A DNA stretch of 64,000 bases from Vaginimicrobium propionicum (GCF_900155645.1 NZ_LT706985.1:620001-684000); one strand, 5' to 3'; counted from the first letter of the stretch, positions 8,674 through 17,925 are shown. The notes: generated by a model not told the origin, from the letters alone. Numbers and translations are program-made.

Positions 8674-8889
8674 ATGATGGGACAGCTATACGCCGATCTA
8701 GAAGAAATCGAAAACCTCGGAATAGACCTAACCTGTATTAATGCGGTTAAACACGCTGCTAAACAGCGCGGTTATGGGCAGGTAGAAGCCATCGTGTCCA
8801 ATTTCCCACACGACTTCATGCGCCTCATCCGCACATGGCTGGACGTTCAAAGCATCGAATTTGATGGTGAGGAGGATGAGCAATGGTGA
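8674..8889 (+). CDS. Small phage protein of unknown function
   Basis: About 71 acidic residues, no recognised family. The ATG at 8674 is chosen because AGAGAGGG lies 8 bases upstream; GTG 8671 and ATG 8677 are alternatives. It is preceded by copy 1 of the repeated promoter/leader and overlaps the next gene by 7 bp, so the pair is probably co-transcribed. Composition (many Asp/Glu, isolated amphipathic helices) is typical of small regulatory or anti-defence phage proteins, but this is only an impression. Confidence 0.6.
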   Translation: MMGQLYADLEEIENLGIDLTCINAVKHAAKQRGYGQVEAIVSNFPHDFMRLIRTWLDVQSIEFDGEEDEQW

Positions 8890-9332
8890 ACACCAAAAAG
8901 GCTGAAAACTACGGGCTCGTAGTCACCCTGCCCGCCACGCTTGATGAGACTGAGCTGGCAAGGCTGCATGAACTTATCGCAGCCAAGAAAGACTTGATCG
9001 CTAAAGCGCTCGGCGCGAGCCAGCTTAGCATCACCACCAGTAGTGAGGGGCTGAGTTTCCCGTGGTGGGATGAGCTGCCCGAGTTCGAGAAGATCACTGC
9101 CTACACCGAGTTCTTAACGAAGCTGATCACCTACGCCAAACGGATCCACCGCACCGTAACCCGCAGTACAAGACAGGTAAGTAATGAGAAGTATGAACTG
9201 CGTTCCCTGCTTTACCGCATCGGACTTTCTGGTAAAGAGCATAAGGAAGTACGCAAGATTTTACTTGCACCATTAAGCGGTGATTCTGCGTGGAAAACCC
9301 CGCCACAAGTAAACACTAACCAAGAGATGTAA
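8883..9332 (+). CDS. Hypothetical phage protein
   Basis: 149 residues, predicted mainly helical, no recognised motif. The start has a strong ribosome site (GAGGAGGATGAGC) inside the end of the previous gene. Codons 75-125 are rich in Arg/Lys (KRIHRTVTRSTRQ), which could bind nucleic acid. It belongs to the group of small genes between the methyltransferases and the large terminase, each driven by the repeated leader. Confidence 0.65.
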   Translation: MVNTKKAENYGLVVTLPATLDETELARLHELIAAKKDLIAKALGASQLSITTSSEGLSFPWWDELPEFEKITAYTEFLTKLITYAKRIHRTVTRSTRQVSNEKYELRSLLYRIGLSGKEHKEVRKILLAPLSGDSAWKTPPQVNTNQEM

Positions 9333-9350
9333 ACCACTATTTATTAGGCA

Positions 9351-9430
9351 AAATAGGTGGCAAAATGACTGGATAAGTAGCGAAGTCTATGGCTGTATAT
9401 ACATACCGAAACGGTACACAACAGAAAGGC
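9351..9430 (+). repeat. Repeated promoter/leader cassette, copy 2
   Basis: Nearly identical to copy 3 (9866-9945): AAAATGACTGGATAAG, then AGTCTATGGCTGTATATACAT, then the dyad TACCGAAACGGTA and ACAACAGAAAGG, which acts as the ribosome site of the gene at 9438. The dyad just downstream of the putative -10 box is well placed for an operator. Confidence 0.75.
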
Positions 9431-9437
9431 ACCAGCC

Positions 9438-9773
9438 ATGAACACCAAAGAAGCTGAATGCAGCGTCGAGGAAGAAAACACCGAACGCCTTATCGGACGT
9501 GCTAACCGGTTGGGATACACCATCACCAACATTGAGATCGAACCTGGCCGGGTCGCGATTTCTATTGTTCCTTCCCCACTATTCCCCTACACCCCGGAGC
9601 TTGACCAGGATTTTGAAACCGATCAATGGCGGGTGCAAACCACCGCCTACGGAGCGTTGAACCTAGACAACATCAAACAAGTCACCGAGGGATACGGGCG
9701 GGCAGCAGCGATGGTGCGTGAACTTGAGCATGCTACACCAGGAAACGTTGTCAACTACCACCTGACCCGTTAA
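9438..9773 (+). CDS. Hypothetical phage protein
   Basis: 111 residues, start fixed by AGAAAGG and by the leader repeat. No recognised family. Residues 1-40 are charged (CSVEEENTERLIGRANRLGY), followed by a beta-rich central part and a helical end. It has its own terminator (9790-9817) and its own copy of the leader, so it is an independent transcription unit. Confidence 0.65.
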   Translation: MNTKEAECSVEEENTERLIGRANRLGYTITNIEIEPGRVAISIVPSPLFPYTPELDQDFETDQWRVQTTAYGALNLDNIKQVTEGYGRAAAMVRELEHATPGNVVNYHLTR

Positions 9774-9789
9774 AACTAAACACACAGGC

Positions 9790-9817
9790 AACCCCACCTG
9801 GCGTGGGGTTTTCCTTT
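9790..9817 (+). terminator. Rho-independent terminator
   Basis: AACCCCAC / GTGGGGTT stem with a 5-nt loop and TTCCTTT tail, directly behind the gene ending at 9773. Confidence 0.85.
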
Positions 9818-9836
9818 ATCGTGAAGCGTTATGACC

Positions 9837-9854
9837 TAGAGATGTACATCTCTA
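9837..9854. promoter_or_regulatory. Perfect 18-bp palindrome
   Basis: TAGAGATGT followed by its exact complement ACATCTCTA, 12 bp before leader copy 3. It could be a repressor site or a small hairpin; no partner protein is evident. Confidence 0.45.
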
Positions 9855-9865
9855 AGTTTTCTTGA

Positions 9866-9945
9866 AAATAGGCGGAAAATGACTGGATAAGTAGCGAAGT
9901 CTATGGCTGTATATACATACCGAAACGGTACACAACAGAAAGGTA
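9866..9945 (+). repeat. Repeated promoter/leader cassette, copy 3
   Basis: Same block as copy 2 with only a few differences, ending in AACAGAAAGG before the ATG at 9952. The TACCGAAACGGTA dyad is preserved exactly. Confidence 0.75.
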
Positions 9946-9951
9946 GCAGCC

Positions 9952-10245
9952 ATGAACAGCACAAAGGTCACCAGCGAAACCCTCCAGATGAGCGTTGATT
10001 CCTACGGGACGGTTCTTGCCTACGGGAACTACACGCTAGCAAGTTTTGCTACCTGGACCAAGACTGAAGGATTTGGCAATAACGCCCAAATCTACCGGTT
10101 GATGGAAGAACCCGTCAGCGGGTTCGGGCCTAATTCGAGGGGCCGCGGAGAATGCGAACTCGAACTCATCGCTGAGTCAGACCATGTTTTCGCTGACGCT
10201 GGACATGCGATGGCCTGGGCGTTAGCTAATCTGCCCGAAGCATAG
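9952..10245 (+). CDS. Hypothetical phage protein
   Basis: 97 residues, no recognised family. The first six codons resemble those of the gene at 9438 (Met-Asn-Thr/Ser-x), which reflects the shared leader rather than homology. Ends 74 bp before the large terminase. Function unknown. Confidence 0.65.
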   Translation: MNSTKVTSETLQMSVDSYGTVLAYGNYTLASFATWTKTEGFGNNAQIYRLMEEPVSGFGPNSRGRGECELELIAESDHVFADAGHAMAWALANLPEA

Positions 10246-10319
10246 CCCGCCGGGCATGAGAGCACCTGCTATCGCTGGTAGCAACTGACTTTTTAACCAA
10301 TAGAAGGTAACTGATTCGT

Positions 10320-11924
10320 ATGCGTCAGCTAGCTGAATATCAACCGACACGGTTCATGGCTGAAAGCTCGCGCTATGACAAGCGTCGAGCCGATTTTGCG
10401 GTCGCGTTCATCCAAGCTTTAAAGCATACGAAAGGTCGGTGGGCAGGAAAACCTTTTATGTTGATTGATTGGCAAGAACAAATCATTCGCGACCTTTTCG
10501 GGGTGGTCAAACCTGACGGGTTTCGCCAATTCACTACGGCTTACGTGGAGATCCCGAAGAAACAGGGCAAGAGTGAACTTGCCGCCGCCGTCGCACTCTT
10601 GCTGTGTTGCGGCGATGGCGAGGAACGCGCTGAAGTTTATGGGTGTGCTGCCGATCGGCAACAAGCATCCATCGTGTTCGAAGTGGCAGCCGACATGGTG
10701 AGAATGTGTCCCCCACTAGCCAAGCGGGTAAAGATCCTTAGAAGCCAAAAACGTATCATCTACTCCCCCACCAATTCCTTCTACCAGGTACTGTCGGCTG
10801 AGGCCTATTCCAAACACGGATTCAATATTTCCGGAGTGGTATTCGATGAGCTACACACCCAACCCAACCGGGCGCTCTTCGACGTGATGACCAAAGGCAG
10901 TGGGGATGCTCGCACCCAGCCGCTGTACTTCCTGATCACAACCGCCGGCACCGACACCCACAGCATCTGCTACGAGCAACACCAAAAAGCCCAAGACATT
11001 CTGGATGGCAAAAAGATCGACCCCACCTTTTATCCAGTCATCTATGGGGCGGGGCAAGATGATGATTGGACCGATGAAGCCGTGTGGCATAAAGCCAACC
11101 CATCCTTGGACGTGACGGTGCCAATCCAGAAAGTTAGGGACGCTTGTAATAGTGCCAGGCAGAATCCGGCTGAAGAAAACACCTTCAGACAGTTGCGTTT
11201 GAACCAGTGGGTCAAACAGTCTGTGCGGTGGATGCCTATGAATACCTGGAACGAAAACGATGCCCCAGTCCACTTGGATGAGTTAGAAGGCCGTGTTTGT
11301 TACGGCGGGCTCGACCTGGCATCCACCACCGATATCACTGCTTTCGTGCTCGTATTCCCACCCAGGGATGACGATGACAAATACACGGTCGCGCCCTGGT
11401 TTTGGATACCCGAAGACAACCTCAAACTCAGAGTTTCTAGGGATCACGTCCCCTACGACCTGTGGAACAGTCAAGGATTCCTGGAGACGACCGAGGGCAA
11501 CGTGGTGCACTACGGGTATATCGAGAAATTCATTGAGGATCTTGGCACCCGGTTTAATATCCGAGAAATCGCTTTCGACCGGTGGGGTGCGGTCCAAATG
11601 AGCCAAAACCTTGAGGATGCTGGTTTCACGGTAGTGCCTTTCGGGCAAGGCTTCAAAGACATGTCCCCACCCTCCAAAGAACTCATGAAACTCGCCCTAG
11701 AAGGCAAGCTGGCCCATGGCGGACACCCGGTGCTGGCCTGGATGGTCGATAACATTCACGTGCGCACCGACCCGGCAGGCAACATCAAACCCGACAAACA
11801 AAAATCCACCGAGAAGATCGACGGCGTAGTAGCCACCATCATGGCCTTGGATCGAGCAATAAGATGCGGCAACACCCCAGAGGCGAGCTCAGTTTATGAT
11901 TCGCGGGGACTATTGGTGCTATGA
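10320..11924 (+). CDS. Terminase large subunit
   Basis: 534 residues with the two terminase domains. ATPase: Walker A PKKQGKSELAAA near residue 80, Walker B ISGVVFDELH near residue 175, coupling motif FLITTAGTD. Nuclease: YGGLDLASTTDITAF near residue 322 (first catalytic Asp) and later IAFDRWGA. It packages DNA into the procapsid. It is the conventional start of the head module, followed by portal, protease and capsid. Confidence 0.95.
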   Translation: MRQLAEYQPTRFMAESSRYDKRRADFAVAFIQALKHTKGRWAGKPFMLIDWQEQIIRDLFGVVKPDGFRQFTTAYVEIPKKQGKSELAAAVALLLCCGDGEERAEVYGCAADRQQASIVFEVAADMVRMCPPLAKRVKILRSQKRIIYSPTNSFYQVLSAEAYSKHGFNISGVVFDELHTQPNRALFDVMTKGSGDARTQPLYFLITTAGTDTHSICYEQHQKAQDILDGKKIDPTFYPVIYGAGQDDDWTDEAVWHKANPSLDVTVPIQKVRDACNSARQNPAEENTFRQLRLNQWVKQSVRWMPMNTWNENDAPVHLDELEGRVCYGGLDLASTTDITAFVLVFPPRDDDDKYTVAPWFWIPEDNLKLRVSRDHVPYDLWNSQGFLETTEGNVVHYGYIEKFIEDLGTRFNIREIAFDRWGAVQMSQNLEDAGFTVVPFGQGFKDMSPPSKELMKLALEGKLAHGGHPVLAWMVDNIHVRTDPAGNIKPDKQKSTEKIDGVVATIMALDRAIRCGNTPEASSVYDSRGLLVL

Positions 11925-12277
11925 GATTTTGAGTGAAACGAGCTGCCAATCTTGTTAGCTGTTACTGCTAACAGTGAATAAACGACCCCGTAGATGAGCG
12001 CGGATTCGTTGAAAAAGATAACCGTGGGCACCATGAAAAACAGTATCGGCATCACTATCCATAAAACAGTGAAGCCCTCCGTGACTGCGTCCCAGGCAGC
12101 TAGCGCAATAGTGGCGAGAGGAAATGCTATGAACAGCATCAAGATAAACGCCACCATCCCTAAATCGGAGGCATTGCCTAATCCGATGGCGGCTGTCGTG
12201 AGAGCAGACAGTAAAAGATAACAGGCGAAAAGCGCGCCAAGTCGCGCCCAGGTGCCGCGTCTTTCCCACCTTCGCAT
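11894..12277 (-). CDS. Four-helix membrane protein (reverse-strand cargo)
   Basis: 127 residues starting at ATG 12277, which follows GGAAAAATGAGTGC; an upstream in-frame extension to 12346 lacks a ribosome site. Four hydrophobic segments are visible (for example LGALFACYLLLSALTTAAIG and VLWIVMPILFFMVPTVIFF). No family recognised. It is encoded opposite to the head genes and squeezed between terminase and portal, overlapping the 3' end of the terminase by 31 bp. This placement matches a moron, that is, a gene expressed in the lysogen. Superinfection exclusion is one plausible role, not shown by sequence. Confidence 0.65.
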   Translation of the reverse strand: MRRWERRGTWARLGALFACYLLLSALTTAAIGLGNASDLGMVAFILMLFIAFPLATIALAAWDAVTEGFTVLWIVMPILFFMVPTVIFFNESALIYGVVYSLLAVTANKIGSSFHSKSHSTNSPRES

Positions 12278-12311
12278 GCACTCATTTTTCCATGACCAGA
12301 AGGGAAAAACC

Positions 12312-13622
12312 ATGGGTCTTAGAAACTGGCTACGCGGCAGAACCAAACCAGTTGAGAATCACCAGCTGTCCACCAGCTACAGCTTCTTGTTCGGGCCGAC
12401 ATCTGCTGGGCGTCCGGTGACCGAACGTAGCGCGATGCAAATGACTGCCGTCTATAGCTGCGTACGGATCCTGGCTGAAGCGATAGCCGGCCTACCCCTG
12501 CACGTATACCGTTACAAGGACGGTGGCGGTAAAGAAAAAGCTACAGATCACAATCTTTACCGGTTGTTGCATGATGAACCTAACCCCGAGATGACGAGCT
12601 TCGTGTTCCGAGAAACGCTCATGACGCACCTATTGTTGTGGGGTAACGCGTTCGCTCAGGTAGTGCGTAACGGTCTAGGCGAAGTCATAGGTCTCTATCC
12701 ACTCCAACCGAATCGGATGAGCGTAGGCAGGGATCTAGACAGCAAGGCTTTATATTACGAATACCAAACCAGCTGGGACGAACCCGCAGGCGAGTACCAA
12801 ACCATCCGTCTTACCCCTAACGATGTGCTTCATATTCCAGGTCTTGGTTTCGATGGGTTGGTTGGTTATTCCCCAATCGCGATGGCAAAAAACGCTATCG
12901 GACTCGCGCAGGCTACCGAAGATTACGGTGCTTCATTTTTTGCTAACGGGGCGGCTCCGGGCGGGGTGTTAGAACATCCAGGCACGATCAAAGACCCTTC
13001 TCGGGTACGCGAATCCTGGCAACAAACCTTCGGTGGGCCTGGTAACGCCAACAAAGTCGCTGTTTTGGAAGAGGGAATGAAATACACGCCGATCTCGGTA
13101 AGCCCAGAGCAGGCACAATTTTTAGAAACACGGAAGTTTCAGCTCAACGAAATCGCCCGAATTTTCCGTATCCCACCCCACATGATTGGCGATCTGGAAA
13201 AATCTAGCTTCAGCAATATTGAGCAGCAGAGCTTGGAGTTTGTGAAATACACGCTTGATCCGTGGGTAATCAGGTGGGAACAAGCCATCACGAAAACTCT
13301 TTTGAACCCGCGTGAAAAGCAGCAGTTGTTTGTGAAGTTCAATGTCGAGGGGCTGCTGCGCGGGGATTACCAGTCGCGTATGGAGGGCTATGCGGTGGCT
13401 CGCCAAAACGGTTGGATGAGCGCCAACGATATACGCGAGCTAGAGAATCTCGACCGCATCGATGAGGTCGATGGTGGGGATCTGTACCTGGTTAATGGGA
13501 ACATGCTGCCGCTTGATATGGCCGGGGCTTACGCAGCCACCAAACAATCCGAAAAAGGCGAGTCTGGTGATGAAGTGCCTAAAGAACCTAGAGAGAACCA
13601 ACTATTGAGGAGGAGAATGTGA
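12312..13622 (+). CDS. Portal protein, HK97 family
   Basis: 436 residues from the ATG at 12312 (AGAAGGGA upstream). Typical HK97-portal features: TERSAMQMTAVYSCVRILAEAIA near the N-terminus, HDEPNPEMTSFVFRETL, LRIP-like block IARIFRIPPHMIGDLE, and NIEQQSLEFVKYTLDPW. It forms the dodecameric ring for DNA entry and tail joining. Its stop overlaps the protease start (GTGA). Confidence 0.95.
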   Translation: MGLRNWLRGRTKPVENHQLSTSYSFLFGPTSAGRPVTERSAMQMTAVYSCVRILAEAIAGLPLHVYRYKDGGGKEKATDHNLYRLLHDEPNPEMTSFVFRETLMTHLLLWGNAFAQVVRNGLGEVIGLYPLQPNRMSVGRDLDSKALYYEYQTSWDEPAGEYQTIRLTPNDVLHIPGLGFDGLVGYSPIAMAKNAIGLAQATEDYGASFFANGAAPGGVLEHPGTIKDPSRVRESWQQTFGGPGNANKVAVLEEGMKYTPISVSPEQAQFLETRKFQLNEIARIFRIPPHMIGDLEKSSFSNIEQQSLEFVKYTLDPWVIRWEQAITKTLLNPREKQQLFVKFNVEGLLRGDYQSRMEGYAVARQNGWMSANDIRELENLDRIDEVDGGDLYLVNGNMLPLDMAGAYAATKQSEKGESGDEVPKEPRENQLLRRRM

Positions 13623-14503
13623 AGCGTTTTTGGAACTGGCTAACCCCACAGGCAAGTGGCCCGAACAGTGATGGGGGTGAAAGGGTTTTGCGTATTAACG
13701 GGGTTATCGCTGAGGAATCATGGCTAGATGATGAGATAACCCCAGCGGTTTTTGCTTCCGAGTTAAACGCGGGGTCTGGGCCGGTCACTATCTGGCTGAA
13801 TTCGCCTGGCGGTGACGTAGTGGCAGCTGCTCGTATCTATAACATGCTGCTGGATTATCCCGGTAAAGTCACGGTGAATATTGATGGGATCGCGGCATCG
13901 GCGGCATCTGTGATTGCTATGGCGGCGTCCACGGTGGCTATGAGCCCGGTTTCGATGCTCATGATCCATAATCCGGCCACGCTCGCTATGGGTGATAAAA
14001 CCGAGCTGTCGCGTGCCCTCGACATGCTCGAGAGTGTCAAGGACTCGATTATCAATGCTTACCAGCTCAAGACTGGGTTGAGCAGGGCGAAGTTGTCGAA
14101 GTTGATGGATGCCGAGACCTGGATGGACGCAACTGCAGCCATCGAACTTGGGTTCGCCGACGAGCTGCTGACTGGTAAACGAGCACCAACCCCAGACAAA
14201 GAGGACGAAGAATCTGAAGAGCCGGGTGAAGACGAGCCGGATGAGGACGATTCCGGCGGGGATGACGAGCAAGGCCCTGCCCGTAAGAAGCCGCCGTTGC
14301 CGCCCAAAAACAAGGGTGGTGTGGTGTTTTCCAGAAAGGCCGCGGAACAGCGCCTCGTCGCGCAGTTAGCTGGCCAGCGAAAAGATAGTGCTCCGCCTGG
14401 CTCACTGCCATCTCCTGATACCCGTTGTTCTTTGCAGCCCGCTGTCTCTTGTGGTCGGCGGGTTGTTGATTTATACGCCCAACTAACTGATCAACCCCAC
14501 TAA
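13619..14503 (+). CDS. Head maturation protease, ClpP-like
   Basis: 294 residues with a ClpP/S14 fold: NSPGGDVVAAARIY (oxyanion region), IDGIAASAASVIAMA containing the catalytic serine, and MIHNPATLAMGDK containing the catalytic histidine. The C-terminal third is a long acidic/proline linker (residues about 195-235) and a weakly conserved end; the last residues GRRVVDLYAQL resemble the usual C-terminus of this family. GTG start overlaps the portal stop. It processes the capsid scaffold. Confidence 0.92.
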   Translation: MKRFWNWLTPQASGPNSDGGERVLRINGVIAEESWLDDEITPAVFASELNAGSGPVTIWLNSPGGDVVAAARIYNMLLDYPGKVTVNIDGIAASAASVIAMAASTVAMSPVSMLMIHNPATLAMGDKTELSRALDMLESVKDSIINAYQLKTGLSRAKLSKLMDAETWMDATAAIELGFADELLTGKRAPTPDKEDEESEEPGEDEPDEDDSGGDDEQGPARKKPPLPPKNKGGVVFSRKAAEQRLVAQLAGQRKDSAPPGSLPSPDTRCSLQPAVSCGRRVVDLYAQLTDQPH

Positions 14504-14528
14504 ACCCTTAAGAGAGGAACTTTTTATC

Positions 14529-15746
14529 ATGACTACTGTTACTGATTTGTATACCCGGCGTGCCCAAACCTGGAACAAGGCTAAGAAGTTTCTAGATGAG
14601 CGCCGCGATAGCGAGACTGGCTGTCTAAACGCCGAAGATGACGCGGCCTACGCCAAAATGGAGGCCGAGATTGAAGCACTTAGCGGCGAGATCGCTCGAT
14701 GTGAGCGAGCCGAACGCCTAGAAAACACTCTTGCCAAGGCGACCTGTAATCCCATCACTTCCGCTCCTGGAAGCGCCATGGGCAAAGACAGTAAGGTCAA
14801 GCCTGCCCGTGCTAGCACTTCCTACAAGCGGGCGTTTTGGGATGCGATGCGCCTAAACACCTCGCCGGTGGAAGTAAGGAACGCTTTAAGCGAGGGTGTG
14901 GATTCTGAGGGCGGATACCTAGTGCCGGACGAGTTCGAACGCACCCTAGTGCAGTCTTTAGCCGACCAAAACATCATGCGAAGCCTCGCCAAGGTTATTC
15001 AGACCACTAGCGGGGATCGTAAAATCCCTGTCGTGTCTACCCATGGCACCGCTACCTGGCTGGATGAAGGCAAACCATATAGCGAATCCGATGAAGCCTT
15101 CACCCAAATCTCCCTGTCGGCGTTCAAGCTGGGCACCTTCCTCAAAATCAGCGAAGAACTGCTCAACGATGCAGCGTTTAACGTTGAACAATACCTAGCG
15201 AGCGAGTTTGCTCGCCGTATCGGTGCGGCCGAAGAAGAGGCATTCCTTGTAGGAGATGGGCAGGGTAAACCAACCGGCATCTTCAACGCCACGGGTGGGG
15301 CCGAGGCTGGTGTGACGACCGCCAAGGCGACCGACATCACAGCTGACGAACTCATCGACCTGCACTACAGCCTGCGTGCCCCGTATCGGGCGCGCGCGGT
15401 GTGGCTGATGAATGATGCAACCGTCAAAACCGTACGCAAGCTCAAGGACGGTAACGGGCAATACCTGTGGCAGCCAGCCCTGACTGCTGGGACTCCCGAC
15501 ATGATCCTTGGCCGACCCGTCTACACCAGTGTTTTTGCACCTGAGCTTAAAGCGGGGGCGCGCACAGTAGCGTTCGGTGACCTTGGTTTTTATTGGATTG
15601 CTGACCGGCAAGGCCGCTCCTTCAAACGCCTAAACGAGCTATTGCAACCACCGGGCAGATCGGGTTCCTCGCCTCCCAACGCCTAGACGGCAAGCTAGTC
15701 TTACCCGAAGCAATCAAGGTTCTTTCCCAAAAGACCGCGGGGTAAA
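14529..15746 (+). pseudogene. Major capsid protein, HK97 fold, with two compensating frameshifts near the 3' end
   Basis: The first ~370 residues are a normal HK97 gp5-type capsid protein: N-terminal helical delta (scaffold) domain, linker, then EGVDSEGGYLVPDEFERTLV and the capsid core through FGDLGFYWIADRQGRSFKRLNEL. At about 15640-15643 the natural frame shifts (one base missing) and would continue as ATTGQIGFLASQRLDGKLVL; at 15719-15722 (a TTT run) an extra base restores the original frame to end at TAA 15744-15746. As read, the protein ends at 15686 with a short foreign tail. Either sequence errors or real lesions; a capsid lacking the proper C-terminus should be non-functional. Confidence 0.85.
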
Positions 15747-15774
15747 CCATAAAAATAGTTAGGAGGTGGCAGCC

Positions 15775-16094
15775 ATGAAAACAGACGAACTCATGGCCTT
15801 AGTCAAGCAGAATCTACTGGTCAACCATAGCGAGGATGATTCTTTGATTGCCTCGTTTGTGTTGGCTGCCACCTCCTATGCAACCGCTTACCAACATCTG
15901 CCCGAGGACTACTACGACAAACGGAGCCCATGTCGCAGGCAACCCGGCAAGGCATTATCATGCTCGCCACCCATTTCTACGAATCCAGAGATGGAGCAAC
16001 CGCCGGGTTTTGGGCAGACAAAACCGATGCTGCCCGCTCCGTGTGGAACGCAGTCAACACCCTGCTTCGCCTGGATCGGGACTGGAAAATCTAA
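15775..16094 (+). pseudogene. Head-tail connector (gp6-like), frameshifted
   Basis: Starts at ATG 15775 behind TAGGAGGT. The first ~50 residues (MKTDELMALVKQNL to EDYYDK) are in one frame. From about 15922 the sequence matches the family only in another frame (MSQATRQGIIMLATHFYESR, ending TAA 16092-16094). A single missing C in AAACGGAG explains it. The shifted frame runs on to 16122 with a nonsense tail. This family (phage_connect_1/QLRG) joins portal and tail. Confidence 0.8.
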
Positions 16095-16109
16095 AGAAAG
16101 GCGCGCCTT

Positions 16110-16442
16110 GTGGCAACGCTAGGCAAAATAAGCGAGCACATCGACCTGATACAGCCAGTGGTTACTAAAGACGCTGCCGGGTTCGCCACTACTAGTGACG
16201 AGGTTATAGCTTCGGTACGCGCATATATGGAAGTGCGGCACGCAAGTGGTGCGTGGGTCAACCGCGCCGCCTACACCAAAGCAGACCTGTTATTTAGGAT
16301 TCGAGCAATACCCGGCATAAAAATAACCGAGGCGATGCAAATCAGCTCCGCACGTGGCAGGTACGTTATTGATGCTGTTGAACCTATAGGCCGTTACCTC
16401 CAGATCCTCGCCCACCGCACCGAAGCAGAAGGAGCACCCTGA
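16110..16442 (+). CDS. Head closure/head-tail adaptor protein
   Basis: 110 residues, GTG start. The pattern (HIDLIQPVVTKDAAGF, then REYA-like block VRAYMEVRHASG, and the end YLQILAHRTE) fits the phage head-tail joining family (SPP1 gp16/HK97 gp7-like). Located exactly where this protein is expected, between connector and gp10-like protein, with a 1-bp overlap to the next gene. Confidence 0.8.
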   Translation: MATLGKISEHIDLIQPVVTKDAAGFATTSDEVIASVRAYMEVRHASGAWVNRAAYTKADLLFRIRAIPGIKITEAMQISSARGRYVIDAVEPIGRYLQILAHRTEAEGAP

Positions 16443-16879
16443 TGGCTAGAGTACAAATCAAGCTTCCCAACGATTTCATTGACGCACTCGACTCAGCCAG
16501 CAGCCTCATTGATAACTCCGCTGAGCAAGTGCTTAAAGCCGGGGCTAATATCGTGGAGCCGCGTATGCGCTCTAACCTTTCTGCAGCAATCGGTTCGAAT
16601 ACCAAACAGCCCTCCCGTTCTACCGGTCAGCTCGCCAAAGCGTTAGGAACCGCGCCAGTAAAAGTCAAAAGCCGTGGAGACTATAACGTTAAAGTTGGTT
16701 TCGCCGAGAACCGAGACGATGGTAGAGCTAACGCACTAATCGCTAACGTTCTTGAACACGGGCGCTCCAACCAGCCCGCTAGACCCTTCCTAGCCCCCAC
16801 GCGTTCACAAACCAGGCGAGCCGCAATAGCCGCAATGAAACAAACCCTAGCCGCGCGAATCCAGCAGGTGAAACCATGA
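16442..16879 (+). CDS. HK97 gp10-like tail component
   Basis: 145 residues. The central segment ANVLEHGRSNQPARPFLAPT is the hallmark of the HK97-gp10 family, which helps connect head and tail. Translation starts at ATG 16442 sharing one base with the previous stop, and its own stop overlaps the next gene by 4 bp. Confidence 0.88.
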   Translation: MARVQIKLPNDFIDALDSASSLIDNSAEQVLKAGANIVEPRMRSNLSAAIGSNTKQPSRSTGQLAKALGTAPVKVKSRGDYNVKVGFAENRDDGRANALIANVLEHGRSNQPARPFLAPTRSQTRRAAIAAMKQTLAARIQQVKP

Positions 16880-17220
16880 GCGGGCTTTTAGAAAACATAA
16901 GCCACATCGCTAAACAACTTCGGCTCTCCTATGCAGTCAGCTGCTACACCGATTCCCCAGCCCCAGACACGTATCTAGTATTCACCCCGTTAACAGATTC
17001 TTTCGAGGTTTTCGCCGACAACACCCCTGGCATCGAAGTCGAAGAAGTCCGCATCGCACTGTTCACGAAAACCAACTACTTAGCACTAAGAGACCAGATC
17101 ACGAAAGCTCTAATCAGCGCTCGTCTGGTTATCACAGGCAGGCGCTATATCGGATACGAGGCGGATACCGGTTTTCACCACTATTCCATCGATGTTTCGA
17201 GTTTTAGAGCCTGTCCTTAA
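16876..17220 (+). CDS. Tail terminator/minor tail protein
   Basis: 114 residues with the pattern of the small tail-completion proteins that precede the tail tube gene (SYAVSCYTDSPAPDTYLVF, then FTKTNYLALRDQI, ending with RYIGYEADTGFHHYSIDV). It is last in the uninterrupted head-tail joining run; a reverse-strand VanZ-like gene then intervenes before the tail tube gene. Confidence 0.75.
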   Translation: MSGLLENISHIAKQLRLSYAVSCYTDSPAPDTYLVFTPLTDSFEVFADNTPGIEVEEVRIALFTKTNYLALRDQITKALISARLVITGRRYIGYEADTGFHHYSIDVSSFRACP

Positions 17221-17729
17221 GAGTTTGCAATGATCAGGAAAGTCAAAAATCCGATGAACAAGATCTCCAGGACTAACCCGATGACGTTAATGACTTTTTC
17301 GCTCTTTTCAGGCCAGAATCTGGCTAGCAGAGCAAAAACTACTAAGCCAGTAGCGGCTCCAGCAGTGTTCATTATGACATCGGTGATATCGCTGACCCCA
17401 ATAGCGAAAACGTACTGAACGACCTCGAATGCCACGCTTGCTAAAAACGGTGGGAGCAATTGAATTAACCATGAGCGCCGTTTCAACAACATCCTCATGT
17501 ACAAGCCAAACGGGATGAAAATAAGGAAGTTGACCACGATCTCATCAAAGAAGTTCGACCCGTAAAGATTCGCAGAATCTGTAAATGGGATCAGATTTAA
17601 GTAGCGCGCATGCCGCATGCTCAGTATGTCGTCAACGCTGGTGGCGAATTTGAACAGCACCATCCACAACAACAAGAGCAGATAAATCCCGAACACCGCA
17701 TAGGTCAAGCGTCGCGTTTTCTCTCTCAT
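17217..17729 (-). CDS. VanZ-like membrane protein (reverse-strand cargo)
   Basis: 170 residues with four to five membrane segments and the VanZ signature: YLNLIPFTDS, then NFLIFIPFGLYMRML, an E-x-x-Q site in SVAFEVVQYVF, and the conserved SDITDVIMNTAGAATG. VanZ proteins are linked to teicoplanin resistance in enterococci, but most homologues have no known role. Encoded opposite to the tail genes and overlapping the tail terminator by 4 bp, it is a moron likely expressed in the lysogen. A promoter would lie around 17730-17760; nothing definite seen. Confidence 0.88.
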   Translation of the reverse strand: MREKTRRLTYAVFGIYLLLLLWMVLFKFATSVDDILSMRHARYLNLIPFTDSANLYGSNFFDEIVVNFLIFIPFGLYMRMLLKRRSWLIQLLPPFLASVAFEVVQYVFAIGVSDITDVIMNTAGAATGLVVFALLARFWPEKSEKVINVIGLVLEILFIGFLTFLIIANS

Positions 17730-17791
17730 GCCCCAATTCTATCTCTTTCTATCTCTCGATGACATCTAACGAAAATTACTACCCAAAAGGA

Positions 17792-17925
17792 GAAACATCA
17801 TGGCAACTATTGGTTTAGACAAGCTCTACTACGCGAGCATTAGCGAAGATCCCACTAGCGGTGAGGAAACTTATGCCGTTCCTAAACCGCTGGCTAAAGC
17901 AATATCTGCAGAATTGTCTGTGGAG
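17792..17925 (+). repeat. Direct repeat A (duplicated start of the tail tube gene)
   Basis: 134 bp matching 20845-20978 with four mismatches. It contains the end of the ribosome site, the ATG and 42 codons of the tail tube gene. Together with repeat B it brackets the 2.9-kb cargo segment. Confidence 0.92.
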
